NCBI GenBank assembly: GCA_937952135.1
Contig: CALFYL010000202.1
Span: 1-5,723 of the forward strand
From: an uncultured Planctomycetia bacterium
GTDB taxonomy: Bacteria > Planctomycetota > UBA1135 > GCA-002686595
Reading direction: 5' to 3'
Length of the DNA stretch: 5,723 nucleotides
The notes beneath the pieces are model-generated. The model ran no database searches and was not told the origin of the DNA. It saw nothing but the letters and a program-made list of their open reading frames with translations. Shown here piece after piece: positions 1 through 5,723 of the stretch; position 1 is the first letter of the stretch, and each line of letters opens with the position of its first letter. Position numbers and translations under genes: made by a program.

Positions 1-636
1 CAGCTCGCTCTCGATCAGCGTGACCGGGATCGCGCCGCAGTTGACGACGACGAACGGCGCCGAGCTGCGCGGGCCTCGGGAGTGGATCTCGCGCGCGGTG
101 AGTTCCTTGCCCGAGCCGTTCTCGCCTTGGATGAGCACGTTGCTCAAGCTCTCGGCCACGCGCTCGACGTCGCGGCGCAGGCGCGCCATGGCGGGGCTGT
201 CGCCGGTGAGCTTCGAGCTCGTCGGCGACGGCTCCGCGGCGCGTTTCCAGCGCTCCACGTCCTCGAGCAGCGTGCGCTTCTCGATCGCGCGCCGCAGCGC
301 TTGCTCGAGCACGTCGAGCTGCACGGGCTTGGTGAGGAAGTCGTGGGCGCCGAGCTTCATCGCCTCGACCGCGTCCGCGACCGCGCCGTGGCCCGTGAGC
401 ATCACGGCTTGCAGGTGCTCGTCGACGGCGCGCAGGCGCTGCAGCAGCTCGAGGCCGCCGATGCCGGGCAGTTTGAGGTCGATGAGCGCCGCCGCGGGCG
501 GGCGCTCGCGCACGCTGTCGACGACGCCGTCGGCGTTGCGAAAGGCGTGCACTTCGAACCCGACGTGCGTCAACTCGCGGGAGAGGACCTTGCGCAGCGA
601 CTCGTCGTCGTCGACGAACAGGATGGCGGGCTTCAT
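1..636 (-). CDS. NtrC-family sigma54-dependent response regulator (C-terminal part outside window)
   Basis: This is a cytoplasmic response regulator of the NtrC/ZraR type, expected to activate sigma54 promoters once phosphorylated by the kinase encoded just upstream. The 212 visible codons run off the left edge. Residues 1-120 form a CheY-like receiver: acidic pocket D9/D10 (FVDDDE), phospho-acceptor D53 in LIDLKLPG, switch residue T81 (MLTGHG) and K103 in TKP. A linker follows, and from about residue 143 the AAA+ sigma54-interaction domain begins (LTGDSPAM), with Walker A GENGSGKE at 171-178 and FVVVNCGAIP at 195-204, as in this family. Walker B, the GAFTGA loop and the C-terminal Fis-type helix-turn-helix would lie beyond position 1, so sigma54 use is inferred from the family. 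The ATG overlaps the kinase stop codon by 4 bases and has a good Shine-Dalgarno. Family assignment is firm; target genes are unknown. Confidence 0.95.
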   Translation of the reverse strand, partial: MKPAILFVDDDESLRKVLSRELTHVGFEVHAFRNADGVVDSVRERPPAAALIDLKLPGIGGLELLQRLRAVDEHLQAVMLTGHGAVADAVEAMKLGAHDFLTKPVQLDVLEQALRRAIEKRTLLEDVERWKRAAEPSPTSSKLTGDSPAMARLRRDVERVAESLSNVLIQGENGSGKELTAREIHSRGPRSSAPFVVVNCGAIPVTLIESEL

Positions 637-2147
637 GGGGCGTGCTCCAGTTCGAGCGGCAAGGTGACGCGGAACAGCGCGCCGTGCCCGGTGTCGAAGG
701 CTTCGACGCGGCCGCCGTGCGAAGCGACGATACGCTCGACGATCGACAGCCCAAGGCCGGTGCCTTTGCCGGGCGGTTTGGTGGTGAAGAAGGGATCGAA
801 GACGCGCTCGGCGACTTGGGGCGGCAGCCCGGGTCCCTGATCCTCGACCTCGAGCGCGATCCCCTCGTCGCGCAGCCTGCAGCGCATGTCGATGCGGCCG
901 CCCTGCGGGCTCGCGTCGATCGCGTTGTGGAGCAGGTTGAGCACGATCTGGCGGCACTCCGACGGCCGGCCGCGCACCAGCGGAAGGTCGCTGGGGCAGT
1001 CGACGACGAGCTGGAGCTCGCGCTCGCGCAGCCGGTGGCGCACCAAGACGTCGACGCCCTGCATCACTTCGGTTGGACGATACTCGACGAGCGGGCCCGG
1101 ATCGGAGCGCGCGAACTCGAGCAGGCGCGAGGTGATCTCGTGCGCGCGGTAGGCCTCCTTCGCGATGATCTCGAGGTACTCGAGCTGCTCGGCGGGCTCG
1201 GCCTGGCCGGCGCGCAGCCGCCGTTCGAGCCCTTCCGCGCACGAGGCGATCGACGCCAGCGGGTTGTTGATCTCGTGCGCGATGCCGGCGGCCATCGTCC
1301 CCAGGCCCGCGAGCCGCGCGGCGCGCGTGAACTCGCGCGTGCGCTCGGCGACGCGCTGCTCGAGCTCGGCGTGCATGCCCGCGAGCTCGCCCGCCATGCG
1401 GTTGAACTCCTGCGCGAGCTCGCCGACTTCGTCGCGCGTGCGCACCTGGACGCGGTGTTCGAGCTCTCCCGCCGCGATGCGTCCCGCACCCGCGCGCAGT
1501 TCGACCAGCGGCGCGACCACCGAGTGGTGCACGAGCGCGAGCACCGCCAGGAGCACCGCCATCGCGACCATCGCGGCCCAGAACACCGCCGAACGCACGT
1601 CGGTCGCCTCCGCGGAGAGCGCCGAGCTCGCGCGCTCCTCCTCCGCGTGCACTTCGTCGTTGAGCACCTCGGCGAGGCGCAACAACTCGGCGACGGCGGG
1701 GAGCACTTGCTCCGCGGCGACATCCTGGCCGAGCGCGGTCCGCAGCGCCGCCAGTTCGCGTTCGAGGCCCACGTACAGCCGCTCTTCGTCGGCGGCGTGT
1801 TCTCCGGAGGAGGGATCCTCACCGTCCGGCCCGAGCCGCAGATCTTGCAGCGTCGCGAGCGCCTGCTCGGCGTGGAAGTTCAGCTCGTCGCGCTCCGGCG
1901 ACGGCGCCTTCCAATGCTCCGCCGACATCTTGCTCGCGTGCACGTCGAGCATGCGCAGGTGGTGCAACAGGTACATCGCCGAGTCGGTTTCGCGCTGCTC
2001 CTCCGCGAGCCGCTCGAGCGAGCGGTGCATCGAGTCGACGTGCCGCGTCACGACCACCGCCAGCGTCAGCAGGGTGATCGAGGCGACGGCGAAGAGCGCC
2101 GCGACGCGGCGGGCGAATCCGAAGGGGGGGCGGGACGCGGTCTTCAT
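633..2147 (-). CDS. Membrane-bound sensor histidine kinase (NtrB-like catalytic core, HAMP domain)
   Basis: A 504-residue inner-membrane sensor kinase that should autophosphorylate on histidine and pass the phosphate to D53 of the adjacent response regulator. In order: TM1 about 14-34; a periplasmic, mostly helical sensor region about 35-186 with no recognised domain; TM2 about 187-207; HAMP about 208-262; a dimerisation/phospho-acceptor domain with H291 in AHEINNPLASI; then the HATPase domain with N box LNLLHNAIDA (N404, N408), G1 DQGPG 436-440, F box DPFFTTK 451-457 and G2 GTGLGLS 462-468. All catalytic motifs are intact, so it should be active. The start at 2147 is chosen because it overlaps the previous stop (ATGA) and places a basic N-terminus just before TM1; the longer open frame upstream does not resemble protein. 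The DPFFTTK box and the paired NtrC-type regulator resemble HydH/ZraS-type kinases. The signal sensed is unknown. Met and His residues are regularly spaced at 58-78. Confidence 0.96.
   Translation of the reverse strand: MKTASRPPFGFARRVAALFAVASITLLTLAVVVTRHVDSMHRSLERLAEEQRETDSAMYLLHHLRMLDVHASKMSAEHWKAPSPERDELNFHAEQALATLQDLRLGPDGEDPSSGEHAADEERLYVGLERELAALRTALGQDVAAEQVLPAVAELLRLAEVLNDEVHAEEERASSALSAEATDVRSAVFWAAMVAMAVLLAVLALVHHSVVAPLVELRAGAGRIAAGELEHRVQVRTRDEVGELAQEFNRMAGELAGMHAELEQRVAERTREFTRAARLAGLGTMAAGIAHEINNPLASIASCAEGLERRLRAGQAEPAEQLEYLEIIAKEAYRAHEITSRLLEFARSDPGPLVEYRPTEVMQGVDVLVRHRLRERELQLVVDCPSDLPLVRGRPSECRQIVLNLLHNAIDASPQGGRIDMRCRLRDEGIALEVEDQGPGLPPQVAERVFDPFFTTKPPGKGTGLGLSIVERIVASHGGRVEAFDTGHGALFRVTLPLELEHAP
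645..649 (-). promoter_or_regulatory. Shine-Dalgarno of the response regulator
   Basis: TGGAG sits 8 bases before the ATG at 636, inside the last codons of the kinase gene. It is the best ribosome binding site in the window. Together with the ATGA overlap it fixes the regulator start and suggests the regulator can be translated efficiently even though it is the fifth gene seen. Confidence 0.75.
2144..2147 (-). other. ATGA stop/start overlap, unknown exported protein to kinase
   Basis: The TGA of the small exported protein (2146-2144) and the ATG of the kinase (2147-2145) share bases. The sequence just upstream (CCACCCGCGCG) has no Shine-Dalgarno, so kinase translation probably relies on ribosomes that terminate here and reinitiate. 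That would keep kinase levels low and tied to the upstream gene. Confidence 0.75.
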
Positions 2148-2791
2148 CGCGCGGGTGGTTCGACCAGTTCCATGGCCAGCGAAAGTACGGCGGGCGAGCT
2201 TCGCACCCAAGGCGCTCGTTCCGGGTGGGTGCGTTGGATTCGGTCCGACAGTCCGTCTTGGGGTTCGCTGACCGCGTGCAGGAGCAGCCGCCCTCCTGGG
2301 AGCCGGATCCACGTCGCGTGCAACTCGATCGGCCGGCGCTCGCCGTTGGACGAGACCTGCGCGGTGGGGTTCGACGCGTGAAAGCCCGGGATCGGCGACG
2401 AGCTGGTTCGCGCGGCGCCGATCTGCACCCGCAAGGCGCGGAACGAGCCCTTCGCGCGGCTCGGCACGAGCAGGATCTCCGCGCCGCCGAACGCATCGTC
2501 GACGAGCAAGCGCAGCCGGCCCTGCACCTCGTAGGCGACCGGCGTCCCGGTTCCGTCGGCGACCGACACGAGGGCGCGGCTGCGCTCGGGGTCGACGTCG
2601 AAGGTCGCGTCTCGGTCGACGCCGTGCGCGGCCGCGAGGAACCACGGCGGCGGTGTGAACGAGGCAGCCTTCGCCGGCGCGGGCGGCGGCGCGGCGGGCG
2701 TTGCGACGAGCAGCCGGAGCCCGACTCCCCCGAGCGCGAGCGCGAGCGGAAGAAGCGGCCAGACCGCGAGCCAACGCGAGTTCGAGCTCAT
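2144..2791 (-). CDS. Small membrane-anchored or exported protein of unknown function
   Basis: I do not recognise this 215-residue protein. Residues 1-30 look like a signal anchor or uncleaved signal peptide (SSNSRW, then a Leu/Ala/Gly-rich hydrophobic stretch about 8-30). No lipobox cysteine is present, and there is no clear AxA cleavage site before the Pro/Ala-rich linker at 31-50. The remainder (about 60-210) is predicted by eye to be mostly beta-strand and would face the periplasm. FDVDPERSRALVSV (64-77) followed by YEVQGRLRL (87-95) faintly recalls the opening strands of YceI-like lipid-binding barrels, but this is too weak for a family call. The gene has 4-base overlaps with both the oxidoreductase and the kinase, so it is probably made with them. 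It could be a periplasmic carrier, an accessory sensor component or an exporter partner. The reading frame is secure from the overlaps, the start context and the signal-like N-terminus. Confidence 0.85.
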   Translation of the reverse strand: MSSNSRWLAVWPLLPLALALGGVGLRLLVATPAAPPPAPAKAASFTPPPWFLAAAHGVDRDATFDVDPERSRALVSVADGTGTPVAYEVQGRLRLLVDDAFGGAEILLVPSRAKGSFRALRVQIGAARTSSSPIPGFHASNPTAQVSSNGERRPIELHATWIRLPGGRLLLHAVSEPQDGLSDRIQRTHPERAPWVRSSPAVLSLAMELVEPPAR

Positions 2792-4029
2792 GCCGGTTTC
2801 CGGGCCAGGGCGCGGCGCCACACCGATGCACGCAGCAGCTCGCGCGGCGGCGCGTAGTCGCCCGTGAGCGAAACCGCGAGGTCCGCAAGCCCCGGACGCG
2901 ACGCGAGCAGGCCGAACGCGCGTTCCGCGAGCCACGGATGTCCCATGGCCCGCACGAACCAGCGGCACAGCCTGGCGCGAGGCGCGATCTCGCGCGCGCG
3001 GCCGTCGAGGTAGGAATCGAGCGCAGAACGGTCGCCGCGCTGCGTTCGAAGCGCGCCGAGGAGCGCCGGTGCGAGCATCGCCGCACCCTGCAGCGCGAAG
3101 AAGACTCCTTCGCCGGTCACCGGGTCGACGTAGCCGCAGGCGTCGCCGACGAGCGCGGCGCCGTCGAAGGTCTGCTGCGTCGTGCGGCGCGCGAGCGGCC
3201 CGATGCCGCGAAGCGGGTCGACGCGCTCGGCGCCCGCGAGTTGCTCGCGCACGGCCGGAACGCGGCGCAGCCACGCTTCGTACGCGGCGTCGCGCGGCAA
3301 GCCCTCGCGCTCGAAGGCTTCCATCGACAGCACGAGGTTCACGCTGACCAGGCCGTCGTCGACCGGCGCCAACGCGAAGTAGCCCTCGTGGAAGAAGTGG
3401 GCTTGCGCGAAGTCGTGCTGCGCAGCGCCGCGGTAGCGCGTAGTGAACGCCATGTGGCGCAGCGCGGGGTCGTCGCGCTGCACGCCGAGCTCCGACGCGA
3501 CGCGCGAGTGCAGTCCATCGGCGCCCACCGTCCATTCGGCGTGGATCTCGCGCGCTGCTCCGTCGGGGTCGCGGGCTTCGAAGCCGCGGACTCGGCCCGC
3601 GCCGTCCCTCAGCAGACGTCGAACGCGCCAGCCTTCGAGAACGCGAACCCCCTGCGCGCGCGCGTTGTCGAGCAAGGCGGAATCGAATACCTCGCGGCGC
3701 AGCGCCCAGCCGTGCTCGAACGGCGCCTGCGCTCGGCCGATGTCGACGAAGCGCCCGCGCGTGCGAAGGCCGTGGCTCACGAGCTCCATGCCGCGCACCG
3801 GCCGCGCGCCGAGGTCGCGCAGCGTGTCGAAGGCGCCCAGCGAATCGAGCAGCGGCAGGCACTGCGGGCTCATGAACTCGCCGCACGGCTTGAAGCGCGG
3901 GAAGCGCTGCGCGTCGACGAGCAGCACGTCCACGCCTTCGCGTGCGAGCAGCGTCGCGGTCGCGGCCCCCGCGGGACCGCCGCCGACAACCGCCACCTCG
4001 GCGCGCCGGACTTCGCGGGGCGCTGTCAC
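2788..4029 (-). CDS. FAD-dependent oxidoreductase, FixC / geranylgeranyl-reductase-like superfamily
   Basis: A 413-residue flavoprotein of the p-hydroxybenzoate-hydroxylase fold. The N-terminal Rossmann motif VAVVGGGPAGAAT (12-24) and D39 at the end of the second strand bind the ADP part of FAD. RFKPCGEFMSP (45-55) matches the Lys-x-Cys-Gly region of the FixC/GGR group. The RREVFDSALL segment (111-120), the VGADGLHS motif (168-175, DG at 171-172) and ALVGDACGYVDPVTGEGV (292-309, GD at 295-296) are the remaining FAD-binding signatures. It probably reduces or oxidises a polyene, isoprenoid or aromatic-lipid intermediate at the cytoplasmic membrane face. The substrate cannot be read: the tryptophan-halogenase WxWxIP motif and the archaeal GGR YxWxFP motif are both absent, with GYFALAP (216-222) in the equivalent place. 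The GTG start at 4029 is chosen because it overlaps the exporter stop (GTGA); another in-frame GTG lies at 4041. The basic C-terminal tail (352-413) may help membrane association. Confidence 0.93.
   Translation of the reverse strand: MTAPREVRRAEVAVVGGGPAGAATATLLAREGVDVLLVDAQRFPRFKPCGEFMSPQCLPLLDSLGAFDTLRDLGARPVRGMELVSHGLRTRGRFVDIGRAQAPFEHGWALRREVFDSALLDNARAQGVRVLEGWRVRRLLRDGAGRVRGFEARDPDGAAREIHAEWTVGADGLHSRVASELGVQRDDPALRHMAFTTRYRGAAQHDFAQAHFFHEGYFALAPVDDGLVSVNLVLSMEAFEREGLPRDAAYEAWLRRVPAVREQLAGAERVDPLRGIGPLARRTTQQTFDGAALVGDACGYVDPVTGEGVFFALQGAAMLAPALLGALRTQRGDRSALDSYLDGRAREIAPRARLCRWFVRAMGHPWLAERAFGLLASRPGLADLAVSLTGDYAPPRELLRASVWRRALARKPA
2797..2801 (-). promoter_or_regulatory. Weak Shine-Dalgarno of the small exported protein
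   Basis: GGAAA lies 5 bases before the ATG at 2791, which overlaps the oxidoreductase TGA in an ATGA tetranucleotide (2788-2791). The site supports this start over longer in-frame extensions into the oxidoreductase gene. Confidence 0.5.
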
Positions 4030-5723
4030 GTCGAGCCCCACGCGGTCGCCACCGCTGCCTTCGAGGTTGCCGCGGTCGTCGTCGTGCGGACGAGGATCGC
4101 GGGGAGCAGGATCAAGTCGGCAAAGAACGCGGTGACGATGGTCAGCGCCGCCAGCACGCTGAACTCGACGCTCGTCGTGAGTTCGCCCACGGCGCCGGCG
4201 CCGAAGCCGAGCGCCAGGGTCACGGACGTGATCACGATCGCGCGGCCGCCGCTGCGGTAGACCCCTTCGATGGCGCCGAGGGGATCGAGACCGCTGGCGC
4301 GCAGCTCGCGGAAGCGGTGCAGCATGTGGATCGTGTCGTCTACGATCAGGCCGAGCATCGTCGAGCTGATGATCGCGGTCGCGAAGGACAGCGGCGCGCC
4401 CCACAGCGCCATGCCGGCGTTCACGACGATGCACGGAAGCGCGTTGGGGACGATCGCGAGGAACGCGAAGCTCGCCGAGCGGAAGCCGATCCAGAACACG
4501 AGCCAGAGCAGCCCGAGTCCACTGACGGCGCCCCACAGCGCGCCGCGGACCATGCGGCCCGAGTCGCGCGCGACTTGCACCGCGAGTCCGGTGACGAGCG
4601 TCTCCGGTGCGCCGAGCGCGGCGGCGCGCGCCTCGATGCGTTCGAAGAGGCGTTCGCGCTCGCTGCTGCCGCTCGGGGCGAGCACGAAGCGCGCGAGCCA
4701 GTCGCCCTGCTCCGCGATCGACGCCGGTCCCGCGGGGCCCGCGACGCCGCGCAACTCGCACACCGCCGCCGCGAACAGCCCCATCTGCACGGGATCGGCG
4801 AAGCGCGTGCCCGCGGGCGCGAGCACGTCGAAGACCTCCGAGCCGCCGAGCTCGCTCGCGACGTTGTTCGTCTGCGCGCGAAAGGCGTGGCCGGCCGGCA
4901 GCACGCGCAGTGGATCGTTGTCGACCTCGAGCTGCGCGCAGAGCACGAGCCCGAGCCCCGCGAGAATCCAAGCCGAAGTGCGGATCGTCGGCGCGTGCCG
5001 CACGAGCCAGTCGGCGATGCGCGGGCCGAAGGCGTGCGACCACTCGCCGCGTGGGCGAAGTTTCGAAGGATCGGCGATGGGAGCGAGCAGGACGAGCAGC
5101 GCGGGCGTCGCGAGCGCGGCGAGGGCGTAGGTGAGCGCGACGCCGAGCGCCGCGAGCACTCCGAAGTCCGCGACGGCCGGGATCGAGTTGAGCGCGAGGG
5201 CGAGGAAGCCGATCACGGTCGTGAGCGACGCGAGCAGCGCGGGTTGGCGCAGTTCGCGCAGGGCGTTCCGCGCCGCGAGCTCGGCCGGCGCGCCGGCGCC
5301 GCGGTGCTCGAGGTAGGCCTCGATCCAGTGCACACCGGCGGCGACGCCCACGGTCAGCAGCACCGGCGGCAGCAACACGGACACGGGCGTGAGCTCGCGG
5401 CCGAGAAGCGCTTGCAGGCCTTGAAGCGTGAGCAGCGCGAGGCAAGGCGGCGTGAGGATCGAGAGCACGAGCCCGATCCGCCGGTAGATCGCCAGCAAGG
5501 CGCCGGCGAGCACCGCGGCGACCCACGGGACGACGCGCGCTTGCTCGGCCTGCAGCTCGCGCGCGAGCACGAGCTCCGCCATCGGCAGGCCGCTCAGCGA
5601 CATGCGCACCGTGGAGGGTGCGTGGGCGCGGAGCCTCTGCGACAGCGCTTCGACGTGCGGCGCCCAGTCGCCGTCGGGCGCGTCGAGCGCGAGGCGCCAC
5701 GTGCGAGCCGACGGACCCACGGG
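4026..5723 (-). CDS. RND/MMPL-family inner-membrane exporter (N-terminal part outside window)
   Basis: The last 565 residues of an RND-superfamily transporter of the MMPL/COG1033 type, which move lipids or hydrophobic metabolites using proton motive force. Numbering is from the Met at 5720; the frame is open through the right edge, so TM1 and most of the first periplasmic domain are missing. Visible by eye: the end of the first periplasmic domain (1-60), TM2-TM6 (about 64-79, 84-106, 114-137, 160-180, 184-213), a linker, TM7 (about 247-262), a second periplasmic domain starting with the family motif EVDNDPLRVLP (265-275) and running to about 390, then TM8-TM12 (about 392-411, 414-436, 442-465, 494-512, 519-545). 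TM10 holds the typical GLIVDDTIHMLHRFRE (457-472); the matching TM4 segment VGVAAGVHWIEAY lacks the acid. The short Thr/Ala-rich tail ends in the TGA that overlaps the oxidoreductase GTG. Family call is firm; the cargo is unknown, but the neighbouring flavoenzyme suggests a lipid-like product. Confidence 0.95.
   Translation of the reverse strand, partial: PVGPSARTWRLALDAPDGDWAPHVEALSQRLRAHAPSTVRMSLSGLPMAELVLARELQAEQARVVPWVAAVLAGALLAIYRRIGLVLSILTPPCLALLTLQGLQALLGRELTPVSVLLPPVLLTVGVAAGVHWIEAYLEHRGAGAPAELAARNALRELRQPALLASLTTVIGFLALALNSIPAVADFGVLAALGVALTYALAALATPALLVLLAPIADPSKLRPRGEWSHAFGPRIADWLVRHAPTIRTSAWILAGLGLVLCAQLEVDNDPLRVLPAGHAFRAQTNNVASELGGSEVFDVLAPAGTRFADPVQMGLFAAAVCELRGVAGPAGPASIAEQGDWLARFVLAPSGSSERERLFERIEARAAALGAPETLVTGLAVQVARDSGRMVRGALWGAVSGLGLLWLVFWIGFRSASFAFLAIVPNALPCIVVNAGMALWGAPLSFATAIISSTMLGLIVDDTIHMLHRFRELRASGLDPLGAIEGVYRSGGRAIVITSVTLALGFGAGAVGELTTSVEFSVLAALTIVTAFFADLILLPAILVRTTTTAATSKAAVATAWGST
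4036..4039 (-). promoter_or_regulatory. Weak Shine-Dalgarno-like GGGG of the oxidoreductase
   Basis: GGGG stands 6 bases before the GTG at 4029. The GTG overlaps the exporter TGA (GTGA, 4026-4029). The site is weak in so GC-rich a background; the overlap and the immediate start of the FAD-binding fold (first Rossmann strand at residue 11) are the stronger reasons for this start. Confidence 0.4.

Noticed and set aside
168..180. Unusual Walker A (GENGSGKE rather than GESGTGKE) in the regulator
   Set aside because: The catalytic G-x-x-x-x-G-K pattern is complete, and Asn/Ser variants occur in functional members, so it is not evidence of lost ATPase activity. The motif itself is at 103-126; nothing odd lies around it.
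20..840. Two overlapping plus-strand open frames opposite the response regulator
   Set aside because: Ser/Arg-rich or Ala/Val/Glu-rich nonsense translations. The minus strand encodes a receiver and AAA+ domain with all expected residues.
642..2381. Long plus-strand open frame of 579 codons opposite the kinase
   Set aside because: Its translation is rich in Arg/His/Glu/Ala with no domain, and it lies antisense to a kinase with every catalytic motif intact. It is an artefact of strong GC bias at third positions.
2148..3086. Long in-frame N-terminal extension of the kinase
   Set aside because: The extension is Arg/Ala-rich and lies over the small exported protein and the oxidoreductase end. 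The ATG at 2147 gives a normal TM1 and an ATGA overlap.
2788..4029. Flavin-dependent halogenase or true geranylgeranyl reductase
   Set aside because: No WxWxIP halogenase motif and no YxWxFP reductase motif. Only the general FAD-binding superfamily is supported.
2701..4260. Long plus-strand open frame of 519 codons opposite the oxidoreductase
   Set aside because: Low-complexity Arg/Ala-rich translation without motifs, antisense to a clear FAD-binding protein. GC-bias shadow.
4030..5700. In-frame extension of the oxidoreductase upstream across the exporter
   Set aside because: Arg-rich out-of-frame reading of the exporter gene. The Rossmann motif begins right after the GTG at 4029.
1..5723. 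Promoters, terminators, tRNA/rRNA genes, CRISPR arrays, insertion sequences
   Set aside because: Coding sequence fills the whole window with 4-base overlaps. The many GC-rich inverted matches lie inside codons without T-runs, and no direct repeats or mobile-element ends were found by eye.

Overview
The window is one continuous stretch of coding DNA on the minus strand. It is very GC-rich and has strong G/C bias at third codon positions. Read in the direction of transcription (from position 5723 down to 1) it holds five genes: an RND/MMPL-family membrane exporter (5' end outside the window), an FAD-dependent oxidoreductase of the FixC / geranylgeranyl-reductase-like superfamily, a small membrane-anchored or exported protein of unknown function, a membrane sensor histidine kinase, and an NtrC-type response regulator (3' end outside the window). 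There is no intergenic DNA: all four junctions are 4-base stop/start overlaps (GTGA once, ATGA three times). The set therefore looks like part of a single, translationally coupled operon whose promoter and terminator both lie outside.

The organism cannot be named from this sequence. An NtrB-like kinase (HEINNPLASI box) paired with a sigma54-activator-type regulator, together with very high GC, argues against Actinobacteria, which generally lack sigma54 activators. It would suit a high-GC Gram-negative lineage such as Myxococcota, some Planctomycetota, Acidobacteriota or a high-GC proteobacterium. An RND/MMPL exporter beside a flavoprotein oxidoreductase is a combination known from lipid-like metabolite clusters (aryl polyenes/flexirubins, type III polyketides, modified isoprenoids). 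The oxidoreductase may finish such a molecule and the exporter may move it through or out of the inner membrane. The substrate is not readable from this window.

The most interesting feature is that a complete sensor kinase and its regulator are fused by 4-base overlaps to the end of this metabolic/export block, with an unrecognised exported protein between the two halves. This suggests a self-monitoring system in which the envelope product, or the state it creates, is sensed by the kinase's periplasmic domain of about 150 residues. That domain carries a regular Met/His ladder (six Met/His residues exactly four apart) that could bind a metal or haem. The exporter also shows an asymmetric membrane charge pattern: the acidic residue expected in TM4 is alanine, while the TM10 Asp-Asp is kept. 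All functional links between the genes are inference from layout.
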